Positions 55,242 through 58,317 of a stretch of DNA of 58,317 nt are shown piece after piece. Each line of letters starts with the position of its first letter. Position 1 is the first letter of the stretch. This DNA is from Acidobacteriota bacterium (GTDB taxonomy: Bacteria; Acidobacteriota; Terriglobia; Terriglobales; Acidobacteriaceae): contig QIAM01000071.1 of the NCBI GenBank assembly GCA_003225555.1, forward strand, positions 1 to 58,317, given 5' to 3'. Made by a program: the position numbers and the translations under genes. The notes under the pieces were generated by a model. It saw only the letters and a list, made by a program, of their open reading frames with translations, was not told where the DNA came from and made no database searches.

Positions 55242-56934
55242 CCCTCGCAATCTGTGCCCGCTTGCTTTGTCCGAGATGCTCGTAGCTCTGGGCCAGCAGC
55301 AGATGGGCTTGCCGGAACCTGGGCATACGGTCGCAAACAAGTTCGAGGTGCACGGCAGCCGTCTTGAAGTCACCGGTCTTCGCCAGTGTGGCTCCCATTT
55401 CGTAATGCGCCCAGACAGAGGTCGGCTGTAGCTCGATCGCCTTGTGCAGTTGCTCGATGGCTTGCGGATATAGCTTTTGCTGCGCAAGAGCGACTCCGAG
55501 GCCGTATTGAGCCAGATACGCCTTGGGTTCCGCCGTCAAAGCCTGCTGAAAAACCGGGGCGGCGGCTTCCGCGTTTGCGGCAGCGAGCTTGGCAAATGCA
55601 TCGAGAACCTGATTCGCGATTGAGATGTTATCTTTGGGATCCACTCCAGTCGCGACTGACGTTGCGCGAGGAGATGACTTCTGAAGGCCGACGTAGCCGA
55701 GAGACGCGAGCTTCTGCATTTCGTTCGAAGTCAGACCGTTTCCTGTCGACTTGCTATTCTGACGGCCGAAGTGATTCCGAAAAGCCTCCAGCTGACTGGC
55801 CATAGTTTCGACGGTGGCTTTGGAATTCTGGGCGAGATTGCGGCTGGCCGCCGGGTCTGCGGCCAAGTCATAGAGTTCGGGCTTCGGAGCGCGAATGTAG
55901 AGATACTTCCCGGCACGCCACGACTCCAACCCGCTCCAACCGAAAGCTTGCTGTGAAAAATCGCTGCCTGCGTACACCGGTTGGTCCGCGTCAGGATTCG
56001 TTTTCGCAATGCGCAGCAACGACTGGCCCTGCATTTGCGAGGGAGCAGGCACCCGCGCCGCTTCGAGCGCCGTCGGCGCAATGTCAAGCAACCGTATCCG
56101 GCCTCTGACTCGCTTGCCAGCCATCTGGCGCTGCGGTAACTTCACCAGCAATGGCACGCGGATGGTGTCGTCATACAAAAAGACTCCGTGCGTGTCCTCG
56201 CCGTGCGCGCCCAAGCTTTCGCCGTGGTCGGAAGCCAAGAGTATGATCGAGTCGTCATAGAGCTTCATCGTCCTCAACTGAGTGAGGAGCTTACCGACCG
56301 CAGCGTCGACACCGGCAATCGCACGATCGTACGACCGTCCATCAGCTGAAACGTCGCTGAGTTCCACCCAGAGAAAGAACGGCTTCCCTGCATTGCTGGT
56401 CAGCCATCTCGTTGCGCGGGTGACCACCTGGTCTCCGCTGCGGCCAGAAGAGGTACCGTATCTGGCGATCGGCTGCTCTGAGTGAAACCCGGCATCATAG
56501 GTATCAAATCCGCGATCGAAACCGGGCGCTAAGCCGTTCTGAGGATCCAGGGCAATGGTACTCACGAAGGCGCCAGTTCCGTATCCGCGGGTGTGGAACA
56601 GGTCCGGAAGATACGGCACTTCACGCGAGATTGGATCGCCCAACTCGCTGGCGTGATGGGTCTGGGGGTAAGTGCCTGACAGTATCGTCGCATGGGACAC
56701 GACGGTGCCTGGTGACTGTGCGTAGGCGCGTTCGAAGACGATACACTCGCGGGCAAGTCCATCAAGCTGCGGGGTCAACCTGTTTCGGGCGCCTAGAAAC
56801 CCCATGCGGTCTGCTCGCGCAGATTCCAACGTTATCAGAATCACGTTGGGCTGGCGCGCGGCCGAAGACTGAACCGGGAGCAATATCAGGGTCAGGATGG
56901 CGAAAAGAAGGAGACCGGACGCGCGCCGCAACAT
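55228..56934 (-). CDS. Secreted sulfatase-like TPR protein, second copy
   Basis: A 568-residue protein with a signal peptide (residues 1-25, LLLFAILTLILLPVQSSAA). The sulfatase-like domain spans about 28-370: NVILITLESARADRMGFLGA (the usual first metal Asp is Glu), then AQSPGTVVSHATILSGTYPQ (no Cys, so no formylglycine; the aligned nucleophile is Thr), and SIILLASDHGESLGAHGEDT and HGVFLYDDTIRVPL (DHGE and Asp/His motifs). TPR helices fill about 440-568. It has the same domain order as the protein at 7894-9753 and probably a similar periplasmic phosphatase or transferase role. A Glu in the metal site may alter activity. Confidence 0.85.
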   Translation of the reverse strand: MLRRASGLLLFAILTLILLPVQSSAARQPNVILITLESARADRMGFLGARNRLTPQLDGLARECIVFERAYAQSPGTVVSHATILSGTYPQTHHASELGDPISREVPYLPDLFHTRGYGTGAFVSTIALDPQNGLAPGFDRGFDTYDAGFHSEQPIARYGTSSGRSGDQVVTRATRWLTSNAGKPFFLWVELSDVSADGRSYDRAIAGVDAAVGKLLTQLRTMKLYDDSIILLASDHGESLGAHGEDTHGVFLYDDTIRVPLLVKLPQRQMAGKRVRGRIRLLDIAPTALEAARVPAPSQMQGQSLLRIAKTNPDADQPVYAGSDFSQQAFGWSGLESWRAGKYLYIRAPKPELYDLAADPAASRNLAQNSKATVETMASQLEAFRNHFGRQNSKSTGNGLTSNEMQKLASLGYVGLQKSSPRATSVATGVDPKDNISIANQVLDAFAKLAAANAEAAAPVFQQALTAEPKAYLAQYGLGVALAQQKLYPQAIEQLHKAIELQPTSVWAHYEMGATLAKTGDFKTAAVHLELVCDRMPRFRQAHLLLAQSYEHLGQSKRAQIAREKAR

Positions 56935-57101
56935 AGAGACCAGTCTAATGCGCCTCCATATTGATCTGAAAGGGCCTGGAGCGCCCTCGCGCAGGGAGGG
57001 GATGCCGGTGTGCTTGACACGCTCCCAATGGGAAGGCCAGAATCATCTCCAATTCACACATTTTGATCAGTTCACACTTTAAATTCTGGAGTGGTTTGAT
57101 A

Positions 57102-58317
57102 TTGCGTGGGGCCTTCGGGGTCTCCGGATGCGCCTCCGCGGACACTTGCGATAGCAGAAGGTCTAGTGCTCTGAAAAGGGGGCGCTTCCTGCTGACGCTG
57201 GCATTGCTGGCTGGAATCGCTTCGATGCTTTGCTGTCAGCGAGGGCCAGCCTGGCACGGCGAACAGAAGCTGATCATCCTCGGTATCGATGGCATGGATC
57301 CTCAACTGCTGAAGCGATTCATGCAGGAAGGGAAAATGCCCAACTTCGCGAGACTTGCGGAACAGGGATCCTTCCGTTTACTGGCTTCGAGCATTCCGCC
57401 TCAGAGCCCGGTCGCGTGGTCGAACCTGATGACCGGCATGGACGCTGGCGGGCACGGCATCTTCGATTTCATCCATCGCGATCCAAAGACGCTACAGCCG
57501 TACTTCTCCGCATCGCGAGTCGAAGGACCGAAACGCGCCCTTCACCTGGGCAGCTGGGTTATTCCTTTGGGTGGCGGGAGCGCGGAGCAGTTGCGAAGGG
57601 GACGAGCATTCTGGGAGATTCTCGATGAGCACGGCGTCCCCAACACGATCTTCCGGATACCGGCAAATTTTCCGCCGGTTCCGGCTAAGGGACAGACCCT
57701 GTCAGGGATGGGGACGCCCGACCTGCGAGGCACCTACGGTACATTCTCCTTCTACACCGATGACCCCACAACCGCAGCAGGCTCGGTTGAGGGCGGACAG
57801 GTTATCCCCGTGCAAGTCGAGAACTCCAAGGTCACCGCCAATTTGATTGGTCCGGACAATACGTTCCGAAAGGGCTCTCCGCCGGCCACCGAGCTGTTTT
57901 CCGTTGCCGTGGATCCACTCGAATCCGTGGCCAAGTTCGCGGTTCAGGGGCAGGAGTTTCTACTACGCGAGGGCGAGTGGAGCGATTGGGTCCGGGTGGA
58001 GTTCCAATTGATTCCCGTCTTCGGCAATGTGAAGGGAATGTGTCGCTTTTACTTAAAGCAAGCACATCCGCGTTTTCAGCTGTACGTTTCGCCCATGAAC
58101 ATTGATCCGTCAGACCCGGCTCTGCCGATTTCAACCCCTGCGAAATATTCGCGAATGCTCTCTGAGGAAGCCGGCGAGTTCCATACGCAAGGCATCGCCG
58201 AGGACACGAAGGCCCGGTCCGATGGCATGCTCGATGACCAGGAGTATCTCGAGCAGGCGCAGGCTGTGCTTGCTGAACATCGCCGGATCTTCGATGCGGA
58301 GTTTCCAAAGTTCCAGC
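57102..58317 (+). CDS. Type I phosphodiesterase/nucleotide pyrophosphatase-like protein, 3' end outside window
   Basis: The plus frame is open to the window end. LKRGRFLLTLALLAGIASML, followed by CC, is a signal or lipoprotein-like leader; KLIILGIDGMDPQLLKRFMQ begins the catalytic domain with the metal Asp, and ASSIPPQSPVAWSNLMTGMD holds the region of the nucleophile (Ser or Thr). TIFRIPANFPPVPAKGQTLS and GMGTPDLRGTYGTFSFYTDD continue. This is the alkaline-phosphatase superfamily branch of type I phosphodiesterases. TTG 57102 with GGAG at 57088-57091 is a likely start; CTG 57171 would begin directly at the leader. The N-terminal 25 residues before the leader are therefore uncertain. It diverges from the sulfatase-like gene. 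Confidence 0.78.
   Translation, partial: MRGAFGVSGCASADTCDSRRSSALKRGRFLLTLALLAGIASMLCCQRGPAWHGEQKLIILGIDGMDPQLLKRFMQEGKMPNFARLAEQGSFRLLASSIPPQSPVAWSNLMTGMDAGGHGIFDFIHRDPKTLQPYFSASRVEGPKRALHLGSWVIPLGGGSAEQLRRGRAFWEILDEHGVPNTIFRIPANFPPVPAKGQTLSGMGTPDLRGTYGTFSFYTDDPTTAAGSVEGGQVIPVQVENSKVTANLIGPDNTFRKGSPPATELFSVAVDPLESVAKFAVQGQEFLLREGEWSDWVRVEFQLIPVFGNVKGMCRFYLKQAHPRFQLYVSPMNIDPSDPALPISTPAKYSRMLSEEAGEFHTQGIAEDTKARSDGMLDDQEYLEQAQAVLAEHRRIFDAEFPKFQ

Overview
The window is bacterial chromosomal DNA that looks like a soil Acidobacteriota (Terriglobia/Koribacter-like) genome. This is inferred from gene content and style: Ser/Thr kinases carrying TPR tails, TPR-tailed alkaline-phosphatase-superfamily proteins, a small 'CDKDVPLEAAKTDEDGH' Cys protein, a PilZ-TonB fusion, and a short interspersed element of the type I associate with this phylum. 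I see no rRNA, tRNA, phage, transposase or CRISPR array. Most of the DNA is vertical-looking metabolic operons on the minus strand, with a decayed, gene-poor left end (1-3600).

Layout. 1-3600: small Cys/zinc-ribbon proteins, a PilZ protein, a frameshifted ACT-domain gene and a secreted protein. 3551-5992: two DGPF/YCII genes and an ECF42-type sigma factor; both DGPF genes share an almost identical TGTCGA...TCGACGT promoter-like element. 6128-9753: Ni/Co transporter, small protein, a GH38 mannosidase remnant and a sulfatase-like TPR protein. 9853-16255: the operon hisI-G-D-C-B-H-F-A with overlapping genes, preceded by a leader peptide with eight histidines in nine codons, an intrinsic terminator and a possible antiterminator pairing, i.e. 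a classical his attenuator; hisE is absent. 16416-21617: a trehalose operon (sensor-fused OtsA, OtsB, DUF5752 protein, TreT). 22043-25110: pyrimidine nucleoside salvage (cdd-deoA-nupC). 25849-29959: aldehyde dehydrogenase, pyrR and a membrane diguanylate cyclase.

30036-37065: an operon for tryptophan breakdown through kynurenine and 3-hydroxyanthranilate to 2-aminomuconate (semialdehyde dehydrogenase, RidA-type deaminase, 3-hydroxyanthranilate dioxygenase, a fused ACMSD-tryptophan dioxygenase, kynurenine monooxygenase, kynureninase). All steps except kynurenine formamidase are covered, and the first and fifth enzymes lie in one polypeptide. 37150-40575: rmlB-A-C-D for dTDP-rhamnose. 40621-47262: a remnant gene with its terminator, a membrane protein, the PilZ-TonB fusion, rpiA, a DUF202 protein, a broken DUF302 gene, a lipoprotein glycosidase and a class III aminotransferase. 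47605-58317: POTRA protein, kinase-TPR protein, EamA transporter, a frameshifted secreted protein, a response regulator with HD-GYP, a sulfotransferase-like protein, a second sulfatase-like TPR protein and the start of a type I phosphodiesterase.

The strongest points for follow-up are the ACMSD-TDO fusion operon, the his attenuator, the membrane-sensor/OtsA fusion, the paired DGPF promoters, a tandem Cys-repeat miniprotein, and three genes broken by a total of five small frameshifts, which could be real decay or assembly indels. All functional calls rest on reading the sequence; no database search was run.
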